Source: CAWGMT01 sp963823675
Lineage (GTDB): Bacteria > Planctomycetota > Planctomycetia > Isosphaerales > Isosphaeraceae
Reading direction: 5' to 3'
Length of the DNA stretch: 64,000 nt
Assembly (NCBI GenBank): GCA_963823675.1
Contig: CAWGMT010000008.1
Coordinates: 310,001 to 374,000 of the forward strand
Shown here: piece after piece, positions 16,839-25,915 of the stretch
How the letters are laid out: each line of letters begins with the position of its first letter
How positions within the stretch are numbered: the first letter of the stretch is position 1
Translations under genes and position numbers: made by a program
The notes under the pieces: generated by a model
What the model was told of the DNA's origin: nothing
Databases searched by the model: none
The model's input: the letters and a program-made list of their open reading frames with translations, nothing else

Positions 16839-17271
16839 GGTCTGTGGTCCTTGTGGCGGATTTGACGTCGCCAGAGAAGCGTGGACGGGACTCGCTCAAG
16901 CGCCATCGGGACATTGTTTGGGAATTGGGAAGCGAACGATCGGATTGCGGTCCAATACCTGCTGATTCGGTGAACATTCTAGGGGCGGAACCGCACCGAC
17001 GCAAGACTCACGCGCGGCGTCTCAAAACGCACGAATCGCTGGTGGGACCTGTCTGGTCCACCCGATCCGGTGGAGAGATCATCACACGTCGGGATACGTC
17101 CCGGAGATCGAGCGATCCGTCGAGCGGGTGAACCACTGGCACGTGGTGGGTGTCGGATGCGAGGATATCATCGGGGGCCTGGTCCGCTCGGGTGTCTGGC
17201 AAGACTGGTAACCGCCTGGGCCGGCTCTCCGGGCCCTGGCGCTCGGCATCATCATACCGAAGGGGTTTCCG
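16839..17271. other. Intergenic region with a short coding-like stretch
   Basis: Between the protease and the caspase-like gene. The frame 17090-17212 reads DHHTSGYVPEIERSVERVNH and then WHVVGVGCEDIIGGLVRSGV before a TAA, which looks coding by composition. It has no recognisable start or family. It could be the end of a gene removed upstream. Otherwise nothing is seen. Confidence 0.35.
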
Positions 17272-17922
17272 ATGCAATTCTCCCAGCCGATGACGATCGC
17301 CTACGACCTCTCGCCGGAGGACTACCGCGCAGCGATCGCCTATCGGGCGATGCTGGAATACTACTCGCACAACGTCGCGCTGGTCTCGCTGGATAGCGAG
17401 GAGTCGGCCCGCTCGTTCCTGGGGCATCCCCCGCGGTCGGCCCTGACCCTGCTCATGTGCCACGGATGGGGGGAGACCGAGGCCGACGCCGTCATCAACC
17501 TGGAAGTCCAACGCCCGGTGAATCGTATCGAGTACGAGGCGGCCCAGCTCCCACTGACGCCGACGAAGCTTGCGGAGGTCGTCGACCACGGCTCGGGGAT
17601 CTTCCTCTCGACGGCCTGCTGGAGCGGCAAGGCCGCCTTCGCCCGCGTGTTTCTGGAAGCCGGCTACGACGCCTACATCGCCCCGGAGAAGACCTCGGAC
17701 ATGTTCTCCGCCTTTCAGTTCGTCGCCGCGTTCGCCGGCAGCCTATTGCACGAGGTGCGGGACTGGGGCGCCTATCCGGTCACGACGCGCCAGGCCTATG
17801 AGCGAGCCAAGCGTTCCGACGAGTTCTGGGACGGCGCCGCCGCTTTTCGCCTTTTCGAGCGAAATTCAGCCGATGCCTCAAACTCCGTTGGGCTCCGCGC
17901 CGGGCGCGCGTCGGTGTCGTAG
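17272..17922 (+). CDS. Unknown protein with a caspase-like His/Cys arrangement
   Basis: 216 residues from the ATG at 17272. Two hydrophobic strands end in possible catalytic residues: LTLLMCHGWGETEAD (His64-Gly) and GIFLSTACWSGKAAF (Cys116). In caspase-fold proteases such as CHAT peptidases the dyad is a His at the end of one strand (often HG) and a Cys after the next (often xAC), about 40-60 residues apart. Spacing here is 52. The following segment AYIAPEKTSDMFSAFQFVAA also fits such a fold. The protein is short for the group and stands alone. I call it a candidate only; the last 25 residues look unstructured. Confidence 0.45.
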   Translation: MQFSQPMTIAYDLSPEDYRAAIAYRAMLEYYSHNVALVSLDSEESARSFLGHPPRSALTLLMCHGWGETEADAVINLEVQRPVNRIEYEAAQLPLTPTKLAEVVDHGSGIFLSTACWSGKAAFARVFLEAGYDAYIAPEKTSDMFSAFQFVAAFAGSLLHEVRDWGAYPVTTRQAYERAKRSDEFWDGAAAFRLFERNSADASNSVGLRAGRASVS

Positions 17923-18104
17923 GACCGACGCGCGCAAGATCCTGCTGAACCACCCGCCGACATGATAGGCGGAAGGGGGACGCCCGTATACACGATCGTC
18001 CCGGTAAAGGCTATGGGGAACCGTCGGGCCGTGGTACCATCAAGCAAGCTGTCGAGAGTGTCTGTTCGCTTGAGGTAGAGGCCACGCTTGGCAGGACCGA
18101 GGCC

Positions 18105-20771
18105 ATGGGACTGAGAGAAGTCTACGCCCTCGTCGCGAGACCAGTCTGTGCCGTCGCTTTCGTCGGTGTAGTCGTCTCCGTGCTGCGCATCATGATCCCG
18201 CGAGAGTTCTTGGGCGGAGGACCACTGGAAACGACTTTATTGTTGCTCTTGGCCTCCATTTGCGTGAACTTCTACTTCCTAGACGTTCGCCTGCCAAACA
18301 CGGTTTGGCACCATGGTGCGATCGGGCTGGTCGCTGGATTGGTGACGGGTTTCATCCTCGATCGACCTTACATCGGCGGCCCGTCGGCGAAAGACGCTTC
18401 AGTCGTCGATCAGCGATTCGCCTGGATGGTTACGTTGATCGTGGCCCTCATTGGATGTCTCGCGGGCATCGTGGCCGGTACGGTCCGACGCGCTGTTGCC
18501 AGGCTCTTTGGCCGCCCCGCCAAGTGGTGCGACATCGAACCGATGGCAAAGGAACTCGACGCGTTCCGCCCCCGCCTTTCCGCGTGGCGGCGCCTGTTCC
18601 AGTTGGCCGTCTTTGGCGTAGGGCTGGTCATTGTCTTCCTCTTTGTCGTTGTCGATGTCGATCCTCCCGTGATCGATTCGCGTGGCGTGGCGGAAACTCT
18701 TGTGCTGGGCGGCGACGCCGAGGCGCGATCTCCCGAACCCGTCAGATCACCAAGCCAGGTCTGGCAACCGTCCGGTGTCGAGGCATTGGCGTTTTCCAGC
18801 GACGGCAAGTACCTGGCCACTGGAGGTCATGGCGGCACCATTGGCATCTGGAGCACCGGCGAATGGACTCGTGCCGGCGAAATCAAACAGGAAGGCTGGA
18901 TCGCGAGGTTGGCGTTCTCTCCCGATGGCCTGTGGTTGTATGTCGCCGGAGACGATGGTCGCCGTGGTTCTCTTCTCTGCCGTTTCCGATGGCGGACCGG
19001 CGAGCGGGACAAGGTGTTCGACGGTCACAAGCAGCCTGTCGACGGCATGGCCCTCTCGGCCGACGGGCGAACCCTGGTCAGCTCCTCATCCTTGGGAAAT
19101 GACCTCCGCATATGGGACGCAACTTCGGGGGCATGCGTGCGCTCTTTCGCCGGCAACAGCCCCGCATTCGCCTACGCTTCCCGACGAAACTTCATCTTTC
19201 AATGGACCCGCACCGGGAGGGGGTACGCCACGGCTTACCTGGATGGCGAGAAAGTCCCACGTGTCTGGTTCCCTGGGAAGCCCATGGCCGCCGCCTTTGG
19301 CCCGGATGAGCAGTTGCTGGTTGCGGCCAGGCATCTGCATTCCGCTGCGCAAGGCGCCGAGGTCTCCCTCGCCGTTTTTAGACCTCAGGGAAACCATCGC
19401 TCGGAAACACCAATCGATTATCGGGCAGAACGGGAGGTGCGTTTTCCCGGCGTCTGGGATGACGAAGCCGCGTTGGCTGTCTCACCTAACGGACAGCAAG
19501 TGGCCGTCGCATCCGGAGACGTGCGGCTGGCCATGTACGGAATGCCGGACCTGAAACTCATCAAGGAGTTTCACTTCCCTGTTTATGCCACACGTTCGCA
19601 ACGGATCATCCAGCTCGTTTACTCGCCGGACGGCCGGTGGCTCGCGGCCGCTCAGTCAGGGCGAACAACGCCACGGCTGTTTGAGGCGGCGACCGCCGAG
19701 GAAATGATCCTCAACCGAGGGAACCGGATCCGAGGACCTACGATTCTCGGCCGACGGTCGAATGTTGCGAACGGTCGACGCCGACAACACCGTATGCTTC
19801 TGGGATGTGACCACCCTGGCGCTTCTGCGGAAGGTATCGATTCCGGCCGGTTACGTTGTGGGCGACATTCGTCCGTACGATGGTCGGTACGCACTGTGCT
19901 ACGACGCGTTTGATCCAACACGGCCCACCCTTGTTGTTGACCTGTATACTAGCAAGTCGATCGGTCAGGCAACATTGCCTTTCACCTGGAAAAACCCTGG
20001 GCCGTCGAGCCCCTTGGCGCGTGCGAGCCGCGTCTACTGGATCAGCGATCAAGAAGTCTTGTGCACTGGGTGGTTTCTCCACAACAGGGCCGGGGTCTCC
20101 TACCACTGGTGGCGGCTCAATTATCAAACGGGTGAAATCCTTGCGGACGGTGATCCTCGTTCGATTCCCCTGCGGGGCGTTCAGTACGATCTGGAACGGC
20201 AGATAAGGATTCCCGGCGGGAAGGGAGAGGTGACCGAGGACGGCAGGACATCTGTTTGTTGTCGGTGGCGGCGGCAAGGGGTCTCCGCCCGACGTGGCAG
20301 GACAGATTCACTTACGGACTTTTCAAACAACCGACCTCGGTAGAATCGACCGCCCTGTCCAACGGGCCCTTCGGGCTGGTGCCGGGCGGCAAGTACTTCC
20401 ATCTCGGGTTGCACATCTATGACCGTCGGTCGTTGAACCTGGTCGCGGCGAAAGACTTTCCCGACGACCGGGCTGAGATCGGAGCGGTGACGTTCAGTCC
20501 GGACGGAAGCCGCTACGCCGCGTCGCTCTGGCAACACGGCTTGCAAGAACAACCGCGAGCCGCCGTCCTGGTTCACGAGACGTTGACCACTCGCATCTTG
20601 ACGGCATTCACGCCTTCGACGGGCGTTGCACTGCTCCGGTTTTCCCAGGATGGCACACGACTGGCAGTTGCCTACGATGACGGAACACTCGAATTGCGAT
20701 CCGTGCCTGCCAGCCAAACCGCTCGGCCAGTCGTGCCGCGACGACCTCGCCCTGAGTTGCCACGAAATTAA
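18105..20771 (+). pseudogene. WD40-repeat membrane protein with two frame breaks
   Basis: The first segment (18105 to about 19750) begins MGLREVYALVARPVC and has three or four hydrophobic helices in residues 10-200. It continues into a propeller (GVEALAFSSDGKYLATGG, WIARLAFSPDGLWLYVAG, VDGMALSADGRTLVSSSS). The reading then moves to the frame of 19762-20260 (DADNTVCFWDVTTLALLRKV) and again to that of 20300-20771 (YDRRSLNLVAAKDFP, IGAVTFSPDGSRYAASLW, LRFSQDGTRLAVAYDD). The blades continue across the breaks, so this was one protein of about 890 residues, a membrane-tethered propeller. It lacks a kinase domain. Whether the breaks are real or assembly indels cannot be told from one sequence. Confidence 0.65.
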
Positions 20772-20854
20772 CGGAATTGCGCCGTACGCGCTCGCCCCGT
20801 GCACGTGAATGCGGGATGCACACGGAGCGTCATCGCTTGCTCATTCGAAGCGTC

Positions 20855-22241
20855 CTAGGAGTCGTCCGTAGGCGAGGCCTTCGGCAACTTACCTTCGAGT
20901 CCTGCGTACCTCTCACTCGCCTTCCTGAAGGCTGAGCCGTCGTCGATGTACTTCCGCTGCTGACGCTGCTCACTCGCCACCGCGAACATCCTGCGCACAA
21001 TCGCGGGACTGTTTTCGTTTCCCGCCTCGCTGCGGTCGCTCTCCTTGTCCGGTCGCCAGGTCTCAATCAGCTCGGGGACGACCTCGAGGAGTAGCTTCAC
21101 ACGGGTGGCCCGGGCGAGCTTCGGATCTTCAAGCTTCGCCAGAACCTGAGCCGGAGTTCTCCGAGCAGTGCCGGAAACAGTCTTCGCCTGGCCGTCGTCC
21201 GCCGGCGTCGGGTCGAGCGCTGTACGCGCGAAGGGCTGGAGTGCGAGCTTCTCGGCTCTGAGGGGATCGCCGTCCAACACGCCTGCTTTGTATGCGTGTA
21301 CTTCCTCGAGGACGCCGCGCAATGCGGCGGCGAGCGGCGTCCGGAACTCGGCCCGCGACGGATCGAGAGAGATCCGCAGGAGGTTCGCGAGGTGCTCGTT
21401 CTGAAGCCTTCGATCGCTCGCGTGGCGTACCGCTGCCTGCATGAGGATCCCGCTGGCCCACCGCGTCTGTCCCGCCTTGGCTTCGATCAGCGCACGTAAT
21501 GAGTCCGCCTCACGGTCGTCGAGCGCCCGCAGCGTCGAACCGGCCGGGGGGCCGGTGGTCGCTCCCGTCGCCTTTGTGGCAGGCGGCAAAACTGCTGGGC
21601 CGCGCGGCGCCGGCTCAGGGGCTGGTGGCGTCACGAGCGTGCCCGCTGCCGGAGCCGGATCAGCCGCCTGGTCATATTGCCGAAGTGGCCCAGACGGGAG
21701 CCGCCGCACCCGAGACGGCGCCGGCCCGGCCGCCTCATGCTCCCGTTCAATCTCGGTGGGCGGTGACGGCGCGTCACCGAGCTCGGCCAGGGCAATCTCA
21801 TGGAGTTCGACCCGCGTCGTCCAACTCGGTGTCCTGCTCGCCGAGCACGGGGACTTTAATGGGCAGGTCCTTAACCTTCTCACCTTCTGCATTCTCGAAC
21901 TGGGTCAGGACGAGCGCATCCCCGTCCATCCGGCAGAAAATCTCTCGGACGCCAACCTCCTGAGACTCGCCGACGTCGTTCACGTAGGTGATCTTGATCG
22001 AGGGCGCCGAGGGACGTTTGCTCATACCGTCCCTGTACTTAGGGTCGGCTTCGGCGGTAGCCAGGAATTGACCGGCGGTATACGCGCCGTAGGTGGCGGG
22101 GTCGGCTTGGTCGATCCGCAAGCGTCCCCGATCGTCCTTGATGACCCGGATCTCCGGTAGCGACCACGACGTTGACGCACGAGGCGCATCGGCTCGTGGT
22201 GCCGCCTTTCTTCGTCCGCCTTGATCGGTCGCTCCTGTCAC
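20855..22241 (-). pseudogene. Unknown protein, reading frame broken near 21820
   Basis: From a GTG at 22241 the frame reads VTGATDQGGRRKAAP, then a folded-looking part (SLPEIRVIKDDRGRLRIDQ, IKITYVNDVGESQEVGVREI, FCRMDGDALVLTQFENAEG) up to about 21820. A one-base shift leads into RVELHEIALAELGDAP, followed by a Pro/Ala-rich linker and a helical C-terminal half ending in FRKASERYAGLEGKLPKASP. Neither half matches a family I know; no signal peptide or TM helix. The GTG overlaps the end of an upstream frame. I treat the two halves as one gene of about 460 residues. Confidence 0.4.
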
Positions 22242-22383
22242 CGCGTTCTCTCTCGAATGTCTGGAGCGTGGATACTCAGTCCCAAGGTCACCCGTTGAAA
22301 GGCGCCGTTCATGTCGGTGCCCCGCCGACCGGCGCGGTACGCGACTTGCCACCCGAATCCCGTCACGGGAGTCCTTGAACAGG

Positions 22384-22515
22384 TCAGGTCCTCTGTCCTT
22401 TTTGACGCTTCATCCCGCTCAGAAGTTCCATGGCTTCCGGGACATCGAGCGGCTCGCCGCCCGCGAAGACCGGATGGTCCGCATGGGTCGAGCCCCTCGC
22501 GTAGCCGATTATCAT
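22384..22515 (-). CDS. Possible small protein, 43 residues
   Basis: ATG at 22515, TGA at 22384. MIIGYARGSTHADHPVFAGG followed by EPLDVPEAMELLSGMKRQKG has a protein-like composition unlike the other frames. There is no clear ribosome site and no known family. It lies just upstream of the unknown gene ending at 20855 and next to a dispersed repeat. Confidence 0.25.
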   Translation of the reverse strand: MIIGYARGSTHADHPVFAGGEPLDVPEAMELLSGMKRQKGQRT

Positions 22516-22557
22516 ACCTCATCCCCCTGCCGCTCGAAATAGGACTGGCAAGGACGG

Positions 22558-22663
22558 GCAGATTGCTGGCTGGGGGGCAACGCCCGAGGGATACGGACCT
22601 CTTGGGTCGGTTGCAAGCGGCTCACGAAACGAACGAATCGGTCCCGATCGCCGAATGTGCTCA
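22558..22663 (+). repeat. Dispersed repeat R2, copy 1
   Basis: About 106 bases starting GCAGATTGCTGGCTGGGG and ending GATCGCCGAATGTGCTC. A second copy with few differences is at 38029-38134 in the same orientation. It includes an internal TTGGGTCGG-type inverted motif. In the second copy the repeat forms the broken end of a methyltransferase gene. Confidence 0.75.
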
Positions 22664-22783
22664 GAATTCTCGGATTCCGGCGCAGAGCAACGTCGCCAGT
22701 GGTTCGCTTTGTCCGCGGGCGCAGGGAATCAGCCGCTGAGGGCCCGAATCGGGTTCCGATCGGGACTTCGTGCCGCTTACGTT

Positions 22784-22990
22784 GAGAGGGAACGACAATC
22801 TGTGCAGCCGCAAGACGGTCGTGAAACCCGGTGAGCTCTGAGCCGGAGTATCCGGCCTGGCAACTGGGATATCGGTCAAGCCCACGCGCTCTCCAGAGAT
22901 CCGAGCCGCTTCGCTATGAACGATTTATCATTGCCTTCGCCATCTGCTCATCGGCGTCGGACTGGCGTCGCGGTGCGTGTCCTTTCCGCC
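22784..22990 (+). repeat. Dispersed repeat R1, copy 1
   Basis: About 207 bases, matched by 34691-34896 at roughly 85-90 percent identity in the same orientation. Both copies contain a perfect hairpin GCCGGA-GTN-TCCGGC whose loop differs (GTA here, GTG there) while the stem is kept. The right edge replaces the C-terminus of the DUF5615 gene. Confidence 0.75.
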
Positions 22991-23101
22991 AATCAGTCCG
23001 AATTCTTGCGTCGTGGTAACGTCCACGCTGCGGCGGCGAGGACCGGCGGCGATTGCCGGATCGCAGCACTCATCCAGGTGAAACCGAATCGTCCGAGCCA
23101 T
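22928..23101 (-). pseudogene. DUF5615 (PIN-like) toxin, C-terminus replaced by repeat R1
   Basis: Starts at the ATG at 23101, inside the end of the DUF433 gene (32-base overlap). The first 35 residues, MARTIRFHLDECCDPAIAAG and the following VDVTTTQEFGLIGG, are the N-terminus of DUF5615 PIN-like proteins with the active-site Asp-Glu in HLDE. After GG the reading frame enters repeat R1 and gives an unrelated KDTHRDASPTPMSRWRRQ tail. Intact family members are about 110-120 residues, so half of the domain and its later acidic residues are gone. An active nuclease is unlikely. Confidence 0.65.
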
Positions 23102-23438
23102 TGGCCTTCCGAGCCTCAAGGAGTTCTCGGAGCTTTGAAGGTGGCAACGTGGCTTTCAGCTCCTCAACGAACCGTTTGCCTTCCTCGATGTCGGCATCAA
23201 TTTCGTCCTTGTGCGCGTAGTAGTACGCAAGGGCCGCGTGCACCTGGGCAAGCGTAATCGTCGGGTGGCTGGTGACGATTTCGTCGGGACTCATCCCCAT
23301 TCGCTCATAGCATACCGCGATGTGCTCGATCTTGATGCGGTGTCCTTCGATACGCGGCTTGCCTCCGCACGTACCGGGAGTGCGGACGATACGCGGTGTC
23401 TCCAGGTTCTGCGTTTGCGAGGATGGTGTCGGTTCCAT
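23070..23438 (-). CDS. DUF433-domain antitoxin-like protein
   Basis: 122 residues from the ATG at 23438. The core RIVRTPGTCGGKPRIEGHRI followed by AVCYERMGMSPDEIVTSHPT and ITLAQVHAALAYYYAHKDEI is a textbook DUF433 domain, a winged/helix-turn-helix fold that serves as antitoxin for PIN-like DUF5615 proteins. A charged C-terminal helix (EEGKRFVEELKATLPPSKLR) would contact the toxin. Its end overlaps the toxin start, as in other such pairs. The toxin partner here is truncated, so the antitoxin may be a solitary survivor. Confidence 0.8.
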   Translation of the reverse strand: MEPTPSSQTQNLETPRIVRTPGTCGGKPRIEGHRIKIEHIAVCYERMGMSPDEIVTSHPTITLAQVHAALAYYYAHKDEIDADIEEGKRFVEELKATLPPSKLRELLEARKANGSDDSVSPG

Positions 23439-23588
23439 GAATCCGATGATACACGAAAGTCGCATGACAACCAACCGCGATTGTCGAGCTTGCGGCCGAG
23501 ATCGACGGCCGTGCGTGGGTGTCTCATGGCGCTTGCGATCGATGGTGTTCGAAGCTGGCTCGATCCGGCGCTGCCAAGCGGAAGGCGA

Positions 23589-24080
23589 TCAGTCCCGCCC
23601 CGGGGTTCCGATCTGTACTGCGGCGAGCCACTTCTCCATGAAGACGCTCTTCGGATCGGGCCCGTCGGGGCCGAACGGCCAGCGTTCGCGGTAGCCGAAG
23701 CGCCGATAGAGTCCGATCGCCTCCGGCTGCCGAAGCCCCGTTTCGAGTCGGATGACGCGGACAGACGCGTCGCGAGCCCTGGCTTCCAGGTTCGGCAGAA
23801 TGGCCGAGCCAGGGCCCCGGCCCAGAGCCTCGGGGGCGACGAACATTCGCTTGATCTTGGCTGAACCGTCGATCGCCACGACGTTGGCACCACACCCAAC
23901 CACCGAGCCGTCGGCCGACATGGCGACCAGAAAGTGAACCGACGGGTCCTTCAGTTCGTGGACAACCAGCATGTGCACACTTTCCGCAGGATACAGCGTG
24001 CGCGCATGCGCGTCCGACGCCGCGGGTAATTCGGCCAGATCGGGTGCGCCAGGATCGCCGTTGTGGATGACGTATTGCAC
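23589..24080 (-). CDS. GNAT-family N-acetyltransferase
   Basis: 163 residues from the ATG at 24080. The acetyl-CoA binding core is visible: FLVAMSADGSVVGCGANVV (strands 2-3), KIKRMFVAPEALGRGPGSA (motif A, R/Q-x-x-G-x-G/A form with GRGPGSA), VIRLETGLRQPEAIGLYRRF then GYRERWPFG (motif B). It transfers an acetyl group to an unknown amine. Homologues with an N-terminal LYPAESVHML segment are common in planctomycetes. The first 20 codons and the leader are duplicated at 10392-10516. Confidence 0.85.
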   Translation of the reverse strand: MQYVIHNGDPGAPDLAELPAASDAHARTLYPAESVHMLVVHELKDPSVHFLVAMSADGSVVGCGANVVAIDGSAKIKRMFVAPEALGRGPGSAILPNLEARARDASVRVIRLETGLRQPEAIGLYRRFGYRERWPFGPDGPDPKSVFMEKWLAAVQIGTPGRD

Positions 24081-24145
24081 TCAGCGTCTCGTAGAAGATC
24101 GTGAGTTTTGGGGGGAAAGCTGCACCGTGTTCTTCCGGCTGCGAG
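24021..24145 (-). repeat. Dispersed 125-bp repeat, copy 2 (GNAT leader plus start)
   Basis: Gap-free match to 10392-10516. Here the copy is part of the intact GNAT gene (its first codons) and its upstream region, so this is probably the parental copy. Confidence 0.7.
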
Positions 24146-24476
24146 CACCGTGTGGGCTCCAAATTGGCGGCGGGCAGAACGCCTCACAACGCCCCACCGG
24201 ATTCTGCTCGCCTCGAACCGCCCCGGCGGCGCGAGACGAGAACAGAATGGGTACGCGTCGCAAGCTGGAGCGCCTCAGTCCTCCCTAATCGAGGCGGGCC
24301 ACGCTATCGCTACCGGGCCGTGCATTGGCATGGCCGCTTCTCCGCGCCGAACATGATACCTCATGGCAGCCCGGCATTGCTTTGGCTGGCGATCCGTATG
24401 CGCGCCTTGACGATCCTGCCTGAGTTCCTGATGATTGATTGGTCATGTCTTCTCCGCCGAGAGGGAGCTGGTCAGC
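24146..24476. other. Intergenic region, nothing recognised
   Basis: Divergent promoters for the minus-strand GNAT gene and the plus-strand HNH operon must lie here. I find no convincing conserved box and no coding frame. Confidence 0.4.
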
Positions 24477-24878
24477 ATGGACTTACAAAAAGCCGAGTCA
24501 GCCGCCGTAGCGGAAATTCTTTCGAGGGCCAGTCTTATCGAGTCGCCTGATGAGCTTCAGGAGCTCGCAGAAGGCGTTCTCGTGCTCAAGGCAAAAAAAC
24601 TCGCGCCGGTGGCATCGGCAGATGAAACGCGGTTACTCCTCACGATCAACGAAGGCGTGCCAGTCGCGGACACGGACCGAGCTCGCTCGCTTTTGGAGAA
24701 ACGAGACGACGGCGCGCTTACGCCGACGGAGAACGACGAACTGGTGCGGCTTGCCGACGAGATCGAACGCCGGACCGTGAATCGGCTGGAGGCGCTTTCG
24801 GAACTGGCGGAAATTCGCGGAGTGCTGCTGCCCGAGTTGATGCGCTCGCTCGGCGTCGCGGCCATCTCACGTGGCTAA
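24477..24878 (+). CDS. Helical protein of unknown function coupled to HNH endonuclease
   Basis: 133 residues from the ATG at 24477 (GGGAGCTGGTC upstream). All-helical, charged: MDLQKAESAAVAEILSRASL, DELQELAEGVLVLKAKKLAP, ARSLLEKRDDGALTPTENDE, RRTVNRLEALSELAEIRGVL. No known domain, but small helical genes of this kind are often found directly before HNH genes in planctomycetes and cyanobacteria. Its stop overlaps the start of the HNH gene by eight bases, so they are translated together. It might be an inhibitor or partner of the nuclease; this is inference. Confidence 0.6.
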   Translation: MDLQKAESAAVAEILSRASLIESPDELQELAEGVLVLKAKKLAPVASADETRLLLTINEGVPVADTDRARSLLEKRDDGALTPTENDELVRLADEIERRTVNRLEALSELAEIRGVLLPELMRSLGVAAISRG

Positions 24879-25320
24879 GACGCGGGTCGGGTCGGAGGTC
24901 CGGGCGACCGTTCGCGAGCACGCCCGTGGCCGTTGCGAGTACTGTCGCATCGACGAACAGTGGACCGGGCACGAATTCACGCTCGACCACGTTGCGCCCG
25001 AGAGTCGCGGCGGGCCATCCACGCATGAAAACCTCGCTTACGTCTGCATCGGATGCAACGTCCGCAAATCGAACAAGACCGAAGCGCCCGATCCCGTGAG
25101 CGGCGAAAACACGCCGCTCTTCAATCCGCGCGCCCAGCGCTGGAGTGATCACTTCTGCTGGAGTGCCGACACCAGGCTGATTCTGGGCCTCACGCCAACT
25201 GGTCGTGCAACAGTCCTGGCGCTGTCCCTGAATCGCGAGTTATTGATCAAACACCGCGACCTGATGCTAACCAACGGCCTACATCCGCCCACTGAGAGAC
25301 CGGACGAGAGTTCCATGTAA
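24871..25320 (+). CDS. HNH endonuclease
   Basis: 149 residues from a GTG at 24871 within the stop region of the preceding gene. The HNH signature is complete: RCEYCRIDEQW (zinc-binding Cys pair), FTLDHVAPESRGGPSTHENL (DH plus the Asn-containing loop) and AYVCIGCNVRKSNK (second Cys pair and final catalytic His/Asn-type region). The C-terminal 70 residues (HFCWSADTRLILGLTPTGRA) are typical of a widespread family of small stand-alone HNH proteins. It would nick or cut DNA with one metal ion. Target unknown. Confidence 0.85.
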   Translation: MAKTRVGSEVRATVREHARGRCEYCRIDEQWTGHEFTLDHVAPESRGGPSTHENLAYVCIGCNVRKSNKTEAPDPVSGENTPLFNPRAQRWSDHFCWSADTRLILGLTPTGRATVLALSLNRELLIKHRDLMLTNGLHPPTERPDESSM

Positions 25321-25915
25321 CTTGGCTCCGCACCTTCTTGGTCCTGGGCGTCGCCGAGCTTCGGGGCCAATGAAATGGACGTCCTCTGTTGACGCTTGGT
25401 GGTCCGAATCCATTCCCGGACGACCGCCTCGACATTGGGCCCCGCTTACCGGTAGGTCGCACCATCCGTTGCGCGGCGAACCAATTCCGGCCCCACGGCG
25501 ATGAGCGATTGGTCTTCGTGGCTCCAATGCAGGATGTCTTGTACTGAATGTTACCGCCCATCTTTCGCTCCTAGCGGACGTTTAGCGCCCGACACTTCAT
25601 TCTGCGGACCGGCGCGCGGTTTGAATCTCGCGTACGTTGCTTCACGCCGTCCGCAGCTACGATCGGCTCATCGCAAGAATGCGATTCGGCGTGGGAGCCG
25701 GCGAAGCCGAGGGCACAACCCAATTCCGGCACCCAGCTCGACGCTGGTGCCGTCATCGGGGCCCAAGCCATAAGGCCGGCCGGCCACACGGTGGACGAGG
25801 TCGAGCGCCTTGTCGAGTGGAGCGGAACACCGCGACAATCCGAATAGTGTGAAGGACAGAACGGTGGCGTATGCACCGAACCAACCAAACCAATCTGTAG
25901 AGAATTGCTGAAGCC
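25321..25915. other. Intergenic region, possible degraded coding sequence
   Basis: 600 bases between the HNH gene and the endonuclease-like gene. On the minus strand around 25560-25450 a frame reads CIGATKTNRSS and after a shift VGPELVRRATDGATYR before a stop, which looks like a decayed gene end. No family could be assigned. Confidence 0.3.

Noticed and set aside
22784..25320. R1 as the guide RNA of an IscB/HEARO-type system with the nearby HNH protein
   Set aside because: The HNH protein is a 149-residue stand-alone type without RuvC or bridge-helix parts and lies 2 kb away on the other strand order; no evidence of linkage.
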